A stretch of 64,000 nt of DNA from QQWI01 sp964522015 (GTDB lineage Bacteria > Bacillota > Clostridia > Peptostreptococcales > Acidaminobacteraceae). The notes beneath the pieces are model-generated. The model was not told the DNA's origin. It saw only the letters and a program-made list of their open reading frames with translations, and made no database searches. Position numbers and translations under genes: made by a program. The number at the start of each line of letters is the position of its first letter. Positions within the stretch are counted from its first letter, which is position 1. The stretch covers positions 102,541 to 166,540 of the forward strand of contig CAZFST010000003.1 of the NCBI GenBank assembly GCA_964522015.1. Direction: 5' to 3'. Positions 53,160 through 60,978 of this stretch are shown here, in pieces.

Positions 53160-53434
53160 CAAACAAAGCTATGATAGAGAAGAGTAAATGCTTGCGCATG
53201 GATAGAGAGTTGATCACTGGTGGAAGATCGACGATGCAATGGACATTGAATGGGCTCTTGAGCGGAAACCGAAATAATAGTAGGTGACACGGGCTTCTCC
53301 CGTTATAGAGATAGCGTATCGACCCTTCAGGTCTGTACGTAATTGAGATCCTTTGTTGTATTTTATGAAGGTATTAGAGGTGGCAACGCGAGCTATCGCC
53401 CTCTACACGTAACCCGTGTAGAGGGCTTTTTTGT
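53160..53434 (+). promoter_or_regulatory. T-box riboswitch (tryptophan) upstream of trpB
   Basis: The core AGGTGGCAACGCG is at 53378-53390; the TGGC bulge fits the GCCA end of tRNA-Trp. Stem I base AAGAG (53180-53184)/CTCTT (53255-53259) encloses AGTAA on the 5' side and GAA-TGG-G on the 3' side, so TGG at 53251-53253 is the specifier and reads Trp. The leader ends in a 12-bp terminator stem (53398-53409 with 53415-53426) and T6. Low tryptophan, hence uncharged tRNA-Trp, should switch on trpB. Confidence 0.95.
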
Positions 53435-53489
53435 GTTTAAATAGAAGGGGGGGGCATAATGGGATTTCACTGAAACTCAGATAAAAACC

Positions 53490-53600
53490 AATTGAATGCA
53501 AATGTAAATGCAAATGCAATTGTAAAAGTAAATGATAATGTAAAAGTAAAACGTAACCAAAGTATTGAATGTAAACTAAACCAAACCAAACAAGAAAACA
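53490..53600 (+). repeat. AT-rich short-period repeat tract before trpB
   Basis: After the T-box terminator the leader runs through degenerate repeats of AATGCA/AATGTA and GTAAAA-like units. The frame is open but has no ribosome site, and the trpB start at 53618 has a strong one, so it is read as untranslated. Confidence 0.65.
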
Positions 53601-53617
53601 ATCAGGAGGAATTTATT

Positions 53618-54817
53618 ATGACAACTCAATTGAGCTATTCAGGAAACGGCTACTTTGGTGAATACGGTGGGTCTTTTGTACCCCAAGTACTTGAAGAAAA
53701 ACTTGTTGCAGTGGCACAGGCTTTTGAAACATATCGTAATGATCCAGATTTCTTGGAGGACCTTGCAGCCCTACAAAGAGATTACATTGGCAGAAGCAAT
53801 CCTTTAACCTATGCAAAAAACTTAACTGAACAACTTGGTGGTGCGAAAATCTATCTTAAACGTGAAGACTTAAATCATACTGGCGCCCACAAAATTAATA
53901 ACTGCATTGGGCAAGTGTTGTTGGCAAAGCGGATGGGCAAACATAGAATTGTTGCAGAAACCGGAGCGGGTCAACATGGGGTTGCAACAGCCACTGTGTG
54001 TGCACTGTTTGGTATGGAATGCACCATTTATATGGGTAAAGAAGATATGGAAAGACAAAGACTGAATGTTTTTAGAATGGAATTGCTAGGCGCAAAAGTG
54101 GTTCCAGCACTAGGTGGCCGCCAAACCCTTAAGGATGCAGTAGATGCAGCCCTAAATGATTTTGTAGAAAACGCTGATACCACTTTCTATTTGCTTGGTT
54201 CTGCAGTTGGTCCCCATCCTTACCCACTGATGGTCCGAGAATTTCAGAGTGTGGTTGGTAAAGAAGCTCGTACACAAATTCTTGAGAAAGAGGGGAGATT
54301 GCCAGATTATCTGGTGGCTTGTGTCGGTGGCGGTAGTAATGCCATTGGATTATTTCACCCATTCTTTGAGGATTCCTCAGTAAAAATGATAGGGGTTGAA
54401 CCCGCTGGACAGGGCCTATCAACCACAGAGCATGCTGCATCATTAACCCTGGGTACCCCCGGTGTGATACATGGCTTTAAGTGTTATACCCTACAAGATT
54501 CCCATGGCCAACCGCTACCTGTGCACTCCATTGCTGCTGGACTTGACTATCCTGGTGTTGGACCAGAGCACTGCCAATATAAAGACCTGGGGCGGGCAAG
54601 CTATGAAAGTGTCACTGATAAGGAAGCACTTTCAGCCCTTATAAACCTAAGCCGTAGGGAGGGCATTATTCCAGCACTAGAAAGCTCACATGCGATTGCC
54701 TATGTTGAAAAATTAGCGCCAACCCTATCAAAAGACAACATAATTATTGTGAATTTGTCAGGTCGAGGTGATAAAGATGTGGAACAGGTGCAAAGAATGT
54801 TGGCAGCTAACAATTAA
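53618..54817 (+). CDS. trpB: Tryptophan synthase beta chain, stand-alone
   Basis: 399 residues from the ATG at 53618, seven bases after aggagg; an upstream open frame to 53492 is low-complexity leader. TrpB joins indole and serine through PLP. The PLP lysine is in HTGAHKINN, and AETGAGQHGVATAT and the phosphate loop VGGGSNAIGLF are intact. The N-terminus YFGEYGGSFVPQVLEEKL is of the TrpB1 type that normally pairs with TrpA. No trpA or other trp gene is near, so it may salvage indole. The Trp T-box upstream shows it serves tryptophan supply. Confidence 0.97.
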   Translation: MTTQLSYSGNGYFGEYGGSFVPQVLEEKLVAVAQAFETYRNDPDFLEDLAALQRDYIGRSNPLTYAKNLTEQLGGAKIYLKREDLNHTGAHKINNCIGQVLLAKRMGKHRIVAETGAGQHGVATATVCALFGMECTIYMGKEDMERQRLNVFRMELLGAKVVPALGGRQTLKDAVDAALNDFVENADTTFYLLGSAVGPHPYPLMVREFQSVVGKEARTQILEKEGRLPDYLVACVGGGSNAIGLFHPFFEDSSVKMIGVEPAGQGLSTTEHAASLTLGTPGVIHGFKCYTLQDSHGQPLPVHSIAAGLDYPGVGPEHCQYKDLGRASYESVTDKEALSALINLSRREGIIPALESSHAIAYVEKLAPTLSKDNIIIVNLSGRGDKDVEQVQRMLAANN

Positions 54818-54842
54818 ACATTATTAATAATTATCAATAAAT

Positions 54843-54870
54843 GCAGATGGTGATGAATCATCTGCTTTTT
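54843..54870 (+). terminator. Terminator after trpB
   Basis: A 7-bp stem GCAGATG/CATCTGC (54843-54849 with 54859-54865), loop of 9, then T5. Confidence 0.7.
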
Positions 54871-54930
54871 ATTGTTTGAAACGGGTAATAAGATGATAAG
54901 TACATCTTAAAACGATCCACGGAGGCTCAT

Positions 54931-55749
54931 ATGTCAAAACATGAAAAACTATCAAAAAAAGCTTACGAAAAGCAGCTCGCTAAATTGCAGATTGAGCTTG
55001 TGAAACTACAAGAATGGGTTGTCGATCAAGGCCTTAAAGTTGTTGTCATCTTTGAAGGAAGAGATGCAGCTGGAAAAGGTGGCGTTATCAAACGGATTAC
55101 AGAAAGCTTGAATCCAAGGGTCTGTCGTGTGGTTGCCCTTGCTAAACCAACCGAAAAGGAAAGAACCCAGTGGTATTTTCAGCGATATGTGCAGCATCTG
55201 CCAAGTGCTGGTGAAATGGTTCTATTTGACCGGAGCTGGTATAATCGAGCTGGGGTTGAACGTGTGATGGGCTTTTGTACAGATGATGAATACTGGGAAT
55301 TCCTTAGAGCTGTACCAGAGTTTGAAGAGCAGCTTAAACGGGCAGGTATCATTTTGATTAAGTATTGGTTTTCAGTCAGCGATGAAGAGCAAGAATCAAG
55401 GTTTCAAGAACGTATTAATGACACCACAAAACAGTGGAAACTCAGTGAAATGGATTTGCAAGCCCGCTCTAAGTGGGTGGAGTTTTCTAAAGCCAAAGAT
55501 ATGATGTTCCAACATACTGATCAGCCCATGTCCCCTTGGTTTGTGATCGATTCAGATATCAAACGCAATGCCCGTATCAACTGCATCACCCATCTGTTAA
55601 GCGTTATTCCTTATAAAACCCTAAAACAAAAGAAATTAGTTTTACCAGTTAGGCAGAAAAACGCTGGGTATGTTAGACCACCCATGGACTCTATGAAGTT
55701 TGTGCCAGATGTAGCCACTAAGCTTGCTCAGGAAGAATCAAAGTCCTAA
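54931..55749 (+). CDS. ppk2: Polyphosphate kinase 2 family protein
   Basis: 272 residues, the size of single-domain PPK2. The Walker A motif is FEGRDAAGKGGVIKRI, the lid region is near ARSKW, and the Walker B-like motif is MVLFDRSWYNRAGVERVMGF. PPK2 enzymes phosphorylate nucleoside di- or monophosphates from polyphosphate; the class (GDP/ADP or AMP) cannot be fixed from sequence by eye. Start after ggaggct. It lies 38 bp before the HD-GYP gene, possibly in one transcript. Confidence 0.95.
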   Translation: MSKHEKLSKKAYEKQLAKLQIELVKLQEWVVDQGLKVVVIFEGRDAAGKGGVIKRITESLNPRVCRVVALAKPTEKERTQWYFQRYVQHLPSAGEMVLFDRSWYNRAGVERVMGFCTDDEYWEFLRAVPEFEEQLKRAGIILIKYWFSVSDEEQESRFQERINDTTKQWKLSEMDLQARSKWVEFSKAKDMMFQHTDQPMSPWFVIDSDIKRNARINCITHLLSVIPYKTLKQKKLVLPVRQKNAGYVRPPMDSMKFVPDVATKLAQEESKS

Positions 55750-55787
55750 TGGTCTAGTTTGATTTTATGAGTATGAAAGGGGACAAA

Positions 55788-56642
55788 ATGGATAAACGGT
55801 TGGAAATTGATAAAAACTTACTCAAATCATTGGTGACACTGGGGTCTGTGATTGAGGCCCGAGACCAATATACAGGCGGACATGTCTTTCGAGTGGGCCA
55901 ATATGCCAGATTGATTGGAAAGAGCATGGCGCTTAGTGCTGACGCTTTGTTTTCCCTGGAAGTTGGGGGCCTTGTCCACGATATTGGTAAAATTGGGACA
56001 CCGGATGCCATACTAAATAAGCCCGGCAAGCTTACGGATGCAGAGTATAGTTTGATGAAGCACCATGCAGTGCTAGGCCGACAGCTGATTGAAAATCATC
56101 CCCTTGAACAGTTGGTGATTGACTCAGTCAGCGATCATCACGAAAGAATAGATGGTCAAGGGTATCCAGTGGAAAAGCAAGAGAAAAGCATTACACTTCA
56201 CGCAAAAATCATGTCGGTCAGTGATGCCTTTGATGCCATGACATCCTCTCGACCCTATCGCCAGGGACTTGGAGCTCAAAAGGCCCTTGATATACTTAGA
56301 GAAGAAAGTGGCAAGCAGTTTGATCCCTTGATTGTTCAACATTTAGACGTGTTATTCACACAAAATGCCCTGATGGATGTTTTAGGTCATGCTGGTTTTG
56401 GCCGGAAGATGTTAGCCTGTCCTGTTTGTGGGCCTGTAATTGCACCTGCAAGCAATCACCATGACGGAGATCATATCATGTGCCCTGCTTGTACCGGTGA
56501 TTATATCCTGCATCGTCATGGAGATACCTACGAAGTCGAATTTACCCACAAAATGCTGAACCTATACGAACCCAGATCAGATAATGATGCAGTTGACTAT
56601 GTGGTTAGAGTCAGTCCAAAGCAAATACGTATCGTTGATTAA
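55788..56642 (+). CDS. HD-GYP domain c-di-GMP phosphodiesterase with zinc-ribbon tail
   Basis: 284 residues from the ATG at 55788 (aaagggga upstream). The HD core is VGGLVHDIGKIGTPDAIL, followed by LMKHHAVLGRQLI, VSDHHERIDGQGYP (the GYP part) and SVSDAFDAMTSSRPYR. It should linearise c-di-GMP to pGpG or GMP. The last ~80 residues carry two CxxC pairs (CPVC, CPAC) with His between, a likely zinc ribbon that is not part of the usual domain. No receiver domain is attached. It opposes the two GGDEF proteins elsewhere in the window. Confidence 0.95.
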   Translation: MDKRLEIDKNLLKSLVTLGSVIEARDQYTGGHVFRVGQYARLIGKSMALSADALFSLEVGGLVHDIGKIGTPDAILNKPGKLTDAEYSLMKHHAVLGRQLIENHPLEQLVIDSVSDHHERIDGQGYPVEKQEKSITLHAKIMSVSDAFDAMTSSRPYRQGLGAQKALDILREESGKQFDPLIVQHLDVLFTQNALMDVLGHAGFGRKMLACPVCGPVIAPASNHHDGDHIMCPACTGDYILHRHGDTYEVEFTHKMLNLYEPRSDNDAVDYVVRVSPKQIRIVD

Positions 56643-56663
56643 ACCCAATTTTTTAGTTATAAT
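56635..56663 (+). promoter_or_regulatory. Promoter of the small lipoprotein gene
   Basis: TTGATT at 56635-56640, 17 bp, TATAAT at 56658-56663; the -35 lies in the end of the HD-GYP gene. Confidence 0.6.
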
Positions 56664-56701
56664 GGAGTCAGTCTTATGAAAGCTCAAAGGGGGATTTAAC
56701 A

Positions 56702-57175
56702 ATGAAGCGTATGGCCTCAGCCATGATATTGGCAATGATGACACTGGTATTACTGGTTCTTGCAACCGGTTGTGAAGAGAAAAGAGTTGCAACCACCCCG
56801 CAAGTATTTAGTGAATTGATGGTTGAAAATGGTTATGCGATTTTGGATATGACTGACCAGTACAAGGATCAGCCAATTCTTAACGTCAGCATTGCTATGA
56901 AAAAAGACTACAAAATTGAATACTTTCAGTTGCCAGATGAAGCGAAGGCCATCAATGGCTTTGATGCCAACTATGCCTCTTTAAAGGGTCAAAAGGCAGA
57001 AGGTGATCAGGACCAATATAAGAGTAAAAGCAATTATGCTTATTTCAAAAGGGTTTCAAAAGATCAGTACCACGTGATGATTCGAATTGACAATACCATT
57101 ATGTTTACCACTGCCCCAATAGCCCAAAAGGAAGTCATAGATGGAGCATTTGAAAAGATTGGCTATGGGTTCTAA
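56702..57175 (+). CDS. Small lipoprotein of unknown function
   Basis: 157 residues. A signal peptide ends in lipobox LATGC with Cys24, so it should sit on the outer face of the membrane. The mature part has alternating beta strands and charged turns (LPDEAKAINGFDANYASLKGQ); I recognise no family. Ribosome site aaaggggg. Its own promoter lies upstream and a shared bidirectional terminator downstream. Confidence 0.75.
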   Translation: MKRMASAMILAMMTLVLLVLATGCEEKRVATTPQVFSELMVENGYAILDMTDQYKDQPILNVSIAMKKDYKIEYFQLPDEAKAINGFDANYASLKGQKAEGDQDQYKSKSNYAYFKRVSKDQYHVMIRIDNTIMFTTAPIAQKEVIDGAFEKIGYGF

Positions 57176-57250
57176 ACCTAGTTTGGGCAAAGAATCCATT
57201 AAGTAATCTAGAAAAGCCCATAGGGCAATGTTGAGGAAGAACAAAAATAA

Positions 57251-57286
57251 AAAAAGCTGAGAACAGAAATCTGTTCTCAGCTTTTT
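57251..57286. terminator. Bidirectional terminator between convergent genes
   Basis: A perfect 16-bp stem (57251-57266 with 57271-57286), loop aaat, with A5 and T5 ends. It serves the lipoprotein gene and the minus-strand helicase gene. Confidence 0.9.
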
Positions 57287-57287
57287 C

Positions 57288-59312
57288 TTATACTTTTTTA
57301 GCAGCTTTTTTCCATGTGTTTTGAGGGGATTGCTTGGCAGAGGATTTAGGGAATCCCTTGTGACCTGATTTGGCCGGTTTCTTATTTTCGTGCTGTGCAG
57401 CAAATTTATCTTCTGGTTGACCAGAACGTTTGGTTTCTGCCTTGGCAGCTCGCTTACTTTGAGATTTAGCAGCCCGTCGCTCTTCAGAAAGGGCAGCTCG
57501 CTTGAGATCTTGCTTATCCGTGTGCAAGTGGTCAGCATTGGCAACTGGTTGTCTTTCATTAGCGCCACCACGCTTATAGTCTGGTGATCCAGGACGTTTG
57601 CTGTCCGGTGCCCCAGGACGTTTGCTATCCGGTGCCCCAGGGCGCTTATTGCCCGGCGCCCCTGTGCGGTTAAAGCCTGTGGCCCCAGCATACTTGCGTT
57701 CCTCGGTACCTGATTTATTGATATCAGGAAAAGCCGACCGCTTTTGATCAGGTGAACCTGCGCGTTTGCTATCTGGAGCGCCTGCACGTTTGTTATCTGG
57801 AGCGCCTGCACGCTTGCTGTCTGGAGCTCCTGCTCGCTTGCTATCTGATGTAGCACCGCGCTTTGTATCATTTGAACCAGCGCCCTTGTGATCTTTTGAA
57901 TCCCTGCGCTTACCGTAATCAGCCATGTCCTGTCCTCCGTGTCGCTGCTCGCTACTTGCTTTGCCTGTGCGAGCACCATAATACTCTGCGTGTTCTTGCT
58001 GCTGTGGTTGGCGATTGTCTCGATCACCTTGGTAGCCGCCACTGCGTCCAGCTTGATTGCCACCACTGCGACCGCCACCTTGATTACCGCCCTGCTTACC
58101 ACCTTGATAGCCCCCGCTTTGTTGGCCACCCTTTGCCTTGTTCCCTTGTCCACCACCTGAGCGACCCCGGTGACGATTTTCTTCAATGGCATCTGCCTTA
58201 TCAAGAGGAGTCAGGGTCATGCGCTCAATCCGTCTACCGATAAAGGCTTCCACGTCTTTTAAGCGGTCTGCATCTTTAGCGGTAAAGAGGGTGTAGGTGA
58301 CACCGGTTGTGCCTGCACGGCCTGTTCGGCCTATTCGGTGAACGTAGTTTTCCGTGTCGTCTGGCAAGTTGTAGTTATAAACGTGGCTGACACCAGAAAT
58401 ATCAAGGCCTCTGGCGGCAACGTCTGTGGCCACGATAAAGTCCAATTCATCTCTTCTAAACATCTTCATAACTTTTTCACGCTTGGCTTGGGTCAAGCCC
58501 CCATGAAGGCTATTAACATTAAGGCCTAATCGTAAGAGGTCTTCATATAAAGATTCAGCACCAGCCCGTGACCGGGTAAAGATAATGGACTTTTCTGGTG
58601 GGTCAAGTTCCAGTAGTTTAAGAAAGTCATCTAGTTTTTTACGGCTAGAAGTTTCAACAATGACTTGCTTGATGCCTTCAAGGGTAACCTGCTTTTTAGG
58701 GGCTGTTACTTTTCTTGGGCCTTTCAAGAATTCCTTTGCAAAACTGTCTACATTTTTATTGAGGGTCGCAGAAAAACACAGGGTTTGTCTGGTTTTAGGT
58801 AAATGGGTTAAGATGGCTTTGAGTTCCTCTTTGAAACCGATATGAAATAACTGATCTGCCTCATCGACGATCAAAGTATGGAGATGCTTGAGGTCCAGGG
58901 TACCGCGACGTAAATGATCCAAAATTCTCCCTGGGGTCCCAATGACAATATGAACATGACCTTGAAGTTTATGGAGTTGTGCCCGAACGTCCTGGCCACC
59001 ATAAGCAGCTAGGCAGTTAAGGGGCTTAGCAGATGTTAAGGAGTTTGCCACCTGGGTAATTTGAATGGCAAGTTCTCTAGTTGGGGTAATGACAAGTGCT
59101 TGGATATGGTGACTTTTAAAATCAGCCTTTTGAAAGACAGGGAGTAAAAACGCAAGGGTTTTGCCCGTGCCTGTTTGGGCTTCTGCTAAAAGGTCGTGAC
59201 CTTCAAGTACCAGAGGAATGCTCAGTTGCTGAATGGGTGTTGGGGTGCAAATACCTTGACTTTCAAGGGACTCTGCAAGTTTTGCTGTGATACCTAAATT
59301 ATAAAATGACAT
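57288..59312 (-). CDS. DEAD-box RNA helicase with long repetitive basic tail
   Basis: 674 residues. The core (1-~375) is a complete DEAD-box helicase: Q-motif near CTPTPIQQLSIP, AEAQTGTGKTLAF, VDEADQLFHI (DEAD), FSATL, and HRIGRTGRAGTTG. It resembles CshA/RhlE proteins of ribosome assembly, RNA decay and cold growth. The C-terminal ~300 residues are low complexity: a Gly/Arg/Gln-rich block, then about a dozen degenerate octads of the type KRAGAPDS, then a Lys/Ala/Arg-rich end. The tail should bind RNA without sequence preference and may promote condensates. The ATG is on the minus strand at 59312. Frames on the opposite strand through the repeats are shadows. Confidence 0.93.
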   Translation of the reverse strand: MSFYNLGITAKLAESLESQGICTPTPIQQLSIPLVLEGHDLLAEAQTGTGKTLAFLLPVFQKADFKSHHIQALVITPTRELAIQITQVANSLTSAKPLNCLAAYGGQDVRAQLHKLQGHVHIVIGTPGRILDHLRRGTLDLKHLHTLIVDEADQLFHIGFKEELKAILTHLPKTRQTLCFSATLNKNVDSFAKEFLKGPRKVTAPKKQVTLEGIKQVIVETSSRKKLDDFLKLLELDPPEKSIIFTRSRAGAESLYEDLLRLGLNVNSLHGGLTQAKREKVMKMFRRDELDFIVATDVAARGLDISGVSHVYNYNLPDDTENYVHRIGRTGRAGTTGVTYTLFTAKDADRLKDVEAFIGRRIERMTLTPLDKADAIEENRHRGRSGGGQGNKAKGGQQSGGYQGGKQGGNQGGGRSGGNQAGRSGGYQGDRDNRQPQQQEHAEYYGARTGKASSEQRHGGQDMADYGKRRDSKDHKGAGSNDTKRGATSDSKRAGAPDSKRAGAPDNKRAGAPDSKRAGSPDQKRSAFPDINKSGTEERKYAGATGFNRTGAPGNKRPGAPDSKRPGAPDSKRPGSPDYKRGGANERQPVANADHLHTDKQDLKRAALSEERRAAKSQSKRAAKAETKRSGQPEDKFAAQHENKKPAKSGHKGFPKSSAKQSPQNTWKKAAKKV
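57560..57870 (-). repeat. Tandem octapeptide-coding repeats in the helicase tail
   Basis: About a dozen 24-bp units coding for variants of KRAGAPDS (S/N/Q/Y at the end, P or A in third place). Several adjacent units differ by one or two bases, so recent expansion or contraction is likely. Confidence 0.85.
58010..58175 (-). repeat. Gly/Gln/Arg-rich repeat block of the helicase tail
   Basis: Codes for repeated SGGYQGG/GGNQGGGRSGG-type units just after the helicase core, an RGG-like RNA-binding region. Confidence 0.8.
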
Positions 59313-59375
59313 GGTTACTCTCTTTCTGATGTTCGAAGGCCGTCCTTGATTGACAGGGCCACAGTATTGCTTGTG

Positions 59376-59404
59376 ATTATATCATATCGCGGGGGGCTTG
59401 ACAA
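59376..59404 (-). promoter_or_regulatory. Promoter of the DEAD-box helicase gene
   Basis: On the minus strand TTGTCA (59404-59399), 17 bp, TATAAT (59381-59376). Its -35 shares bases with the divergent serS promoter. Confidence 0.75.
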
Positions 59405-59425
59405 ATTTAGTGAGAGGTTTAAAAT
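59398..59425 (+). promoter_or_regulatory. Promoter of the serS T-box transcript
   Basis: Consensus TTGACA at 59398-59403, 16-bp spacer, TAAAAT at 59420-59425. Overlaps the divergent helicase promoter at the -35. Confidence 0.75.
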
Positions 59426-59431
59426 GATATC

Positions 59432-59690
59432 AAGCGAAGAACAAAGCAAAGATGACTGGGTACTCAAGAGAGTTGACGTTTGGTGAGAGTCAATGTACAT
59501 AGGTGATTGGTCCACTTTGGGAGCTATCGGCGATGAGTCGAAGGGTGTGCCCTTTACAGCACAACAAGAGTGGTTGACCACGCAAGTCGTGGCAACAATT
59601 TGGGTGGCAACGCGGAATCTTTCCGTCCCATGGCGATCGTGGTTCGGGTAGGTTTTTTTTTGTACCTACCAACCATTACTAAATGCCCGA
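59432..59690 (+). promoter_or_regulatory. T-box riboswitch (serine) upstream of serS
   Basis: The core GGTGGCAACGCGG is at 59603-59615; its TGGC fits GCCA of tRNA-Ser. Stem I base CAAAG (59447-59451)/CTTTG (59515-59519) brackets TCC at 59511-59513 followed by A, the likely Ser specifier. The terminator is unusual: an interrupted CCG..CCATG/CGTGG..CGG stem, then GGTAGG, a run of nine T, and ACCTACC which can pair back with GGTAGG. Charged tRNA-Ser should reduce serS readthrough. Confidence 0.88.
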
Positions 59691-59700
59691 GGAGGCCAAT

Positions 59701-60978
59701 ATGTTAGATATTAAATTAATCAGAAGTAATCCAGAACTTATCCGTGAAAACCTAGTCAAGAAATTTCAAGAGGCAAAATTACCCCTTGTGGATGAAGTCA
59801 TCACAGTGGACCAAGAGCTACGGGCAAGTATCACCAGTGCAGACGAGTTACGTGCCCTTAGAAACCGCTTAAGCCGCGAAATTGGGGCTCTCATGGGTAA
59901 AAAAGACCTTGAAGGGGCTGAAAAAGTAAAAGCAGAAGTATCTGCAGCGGCTCAAACCCTAAAAGAACTAGAAGAAAAAGAAGTGGTCTTAAGCGAACGC
60001 CTAAGAGAAATCCTTTTGGTGCTCCCAAATATCATCGATGCCACCGTTCCAATTGGCAAAGACGACAGCGAAAATGTTGAAGTTGAAAGATTTGGGGAGG
60101 CTTTTGTACCGGATTTTGAAATACCCTACCACGCAGATATCATGACAAGACTCTCTGGCCTTGATCTTGACAGCGCCCGCAAAACAAGTGGCAATGGTTT
60201 CTACTTTTTAATGGGGGATGTGGCCCGCCTTCACTCAGCTATATTGGCCTATGCAAGGGACTTTATGATCGACAAAGGCTTCACTTACTGCATTCCACCG
60301 GTGATGATCCGTTCAGAAGTGGTCACTGGGGTTATGAGCTTTGCTGAGATGGAAAATATGATGTACAAAATAGAAGGGGAAGACCTCTACCTTGTGGGCA
60401 CCAGCGAGCACGCCATGATCGGCATGTTCAAAGACACCCTCAGTGACAAAGAGACTTTGCCTATCAATATCACAGGCTATTCTACTTGCTTTAGAAAAGA
60501 AGTTGGGGCCCACGGCATAGAAGAGCGTGGGATTTACCGGGTTCACCAATTTGAAAAACAAGAGATGATCGTGGTTTGTAATCCAGAAGATAGCCCAATG
60601 TGGTTTGAAAAAATGTGGCAACATACGGTGGATTTCTTTAGGACACTTGATATCTCAGTTCGAACTCTGGAGTGTTGCTCAGGGGATTTAGCGGATCTCA
60701 AGGTCAAGAGTTTGGATATTGAAGCTTGGTCACCGAGACAGCAAAAATATTTTGAAGTAGGGAGTTGCTCAAACCTAGGAGATGCCCAGGCAAGACGTCT
60801 TGGTATTCGCGTTAGAGACAATGAAAACGGCCACTACTTTGCCCACACCCTCAACAACACAGTAGTTGCACCACCACGTATGCTCATTGCATTCTTGGAA
60901 AACAATCTAAAGGCCGATGGCACCATTAGCATTCCTAAAGCGTTACAAGGGTATATGGGCGGCAAAACCCAGCTATGA
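59701..60978 (+). CDS. serS: Seryl-tRNA synthetase
   Basis: 425 residues from the ATG at 59701 (aggagg upstream); an earlier ATG at 59683 overlaps the leader. The N-terminal coiled-coil arm (about 30-100) grips the tRNA. Class II motifs follow: motif 2 FRKEVGAHGIEERGIYRVHQF and motif 3 near the end (VVAPPRMLIAFLENN). The TSEHAMI segment marks the active site. It loads serine onto tRNA-Ser. Controlled by the T-box; stop overlaps recQ by four bases (ATGA). Confidence 0.98.
   Translation: MLDIKLIRSNPELIRENLVKKFQEAKLPLVDEVITVDQELRASITSADELRALRNRLSREIGALMGKKDLEGAEKVKAEVSAAAQTLKELEEKEVVLSERLREILLVLPNIIDATVPIGKDDSENVEVERFGEAFVPDFEIPYHADIMTRLSGLDLDSARKTSGNGFYFLMGDVARLHSAILAYARDFMIDKGFTYCIPPVMIRSEVVTGVMSFAEMENMMYKIEGEDLYLVGTSEHAMIGMFKDTLSDKETLPINITGYSTCFRKEVGAHGIEERGIYRVHQFEKQEMIVVCNPEDSPMWFEKMWQHTVDFFRTLDISVRTLECCSGDLADLKVKSLDIEAWSPRQQKYFEVGSCSNLGDAQARRLGIRVRDNENGHYFAHTLNNTVVAPPRMLIAFLENNLKADGTISIPKALQGYMGGKTQL

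Noticed and set aside
53033..53287. 84-residue open frame before trpB
   Set aside because: It begins in the opp terminator and covers the trpB promoter and stem I of the Trp T-box.
53492..53617. N-terminal extension of TrpB
   Set aside because: The frame is open but low-complexity and lacks a ribosome site; aggagg precedes the ATG at 53618, and TrpB proteins begin there.
57056..58243. Long open frames (382 residues on the minus strand, 126 residues on the plus strand) over the helicase tail
   Set aside because: They result from the repeated, biased codon content of the helicase C-terminus in other frames; the helicase frame has clear domains and a start.
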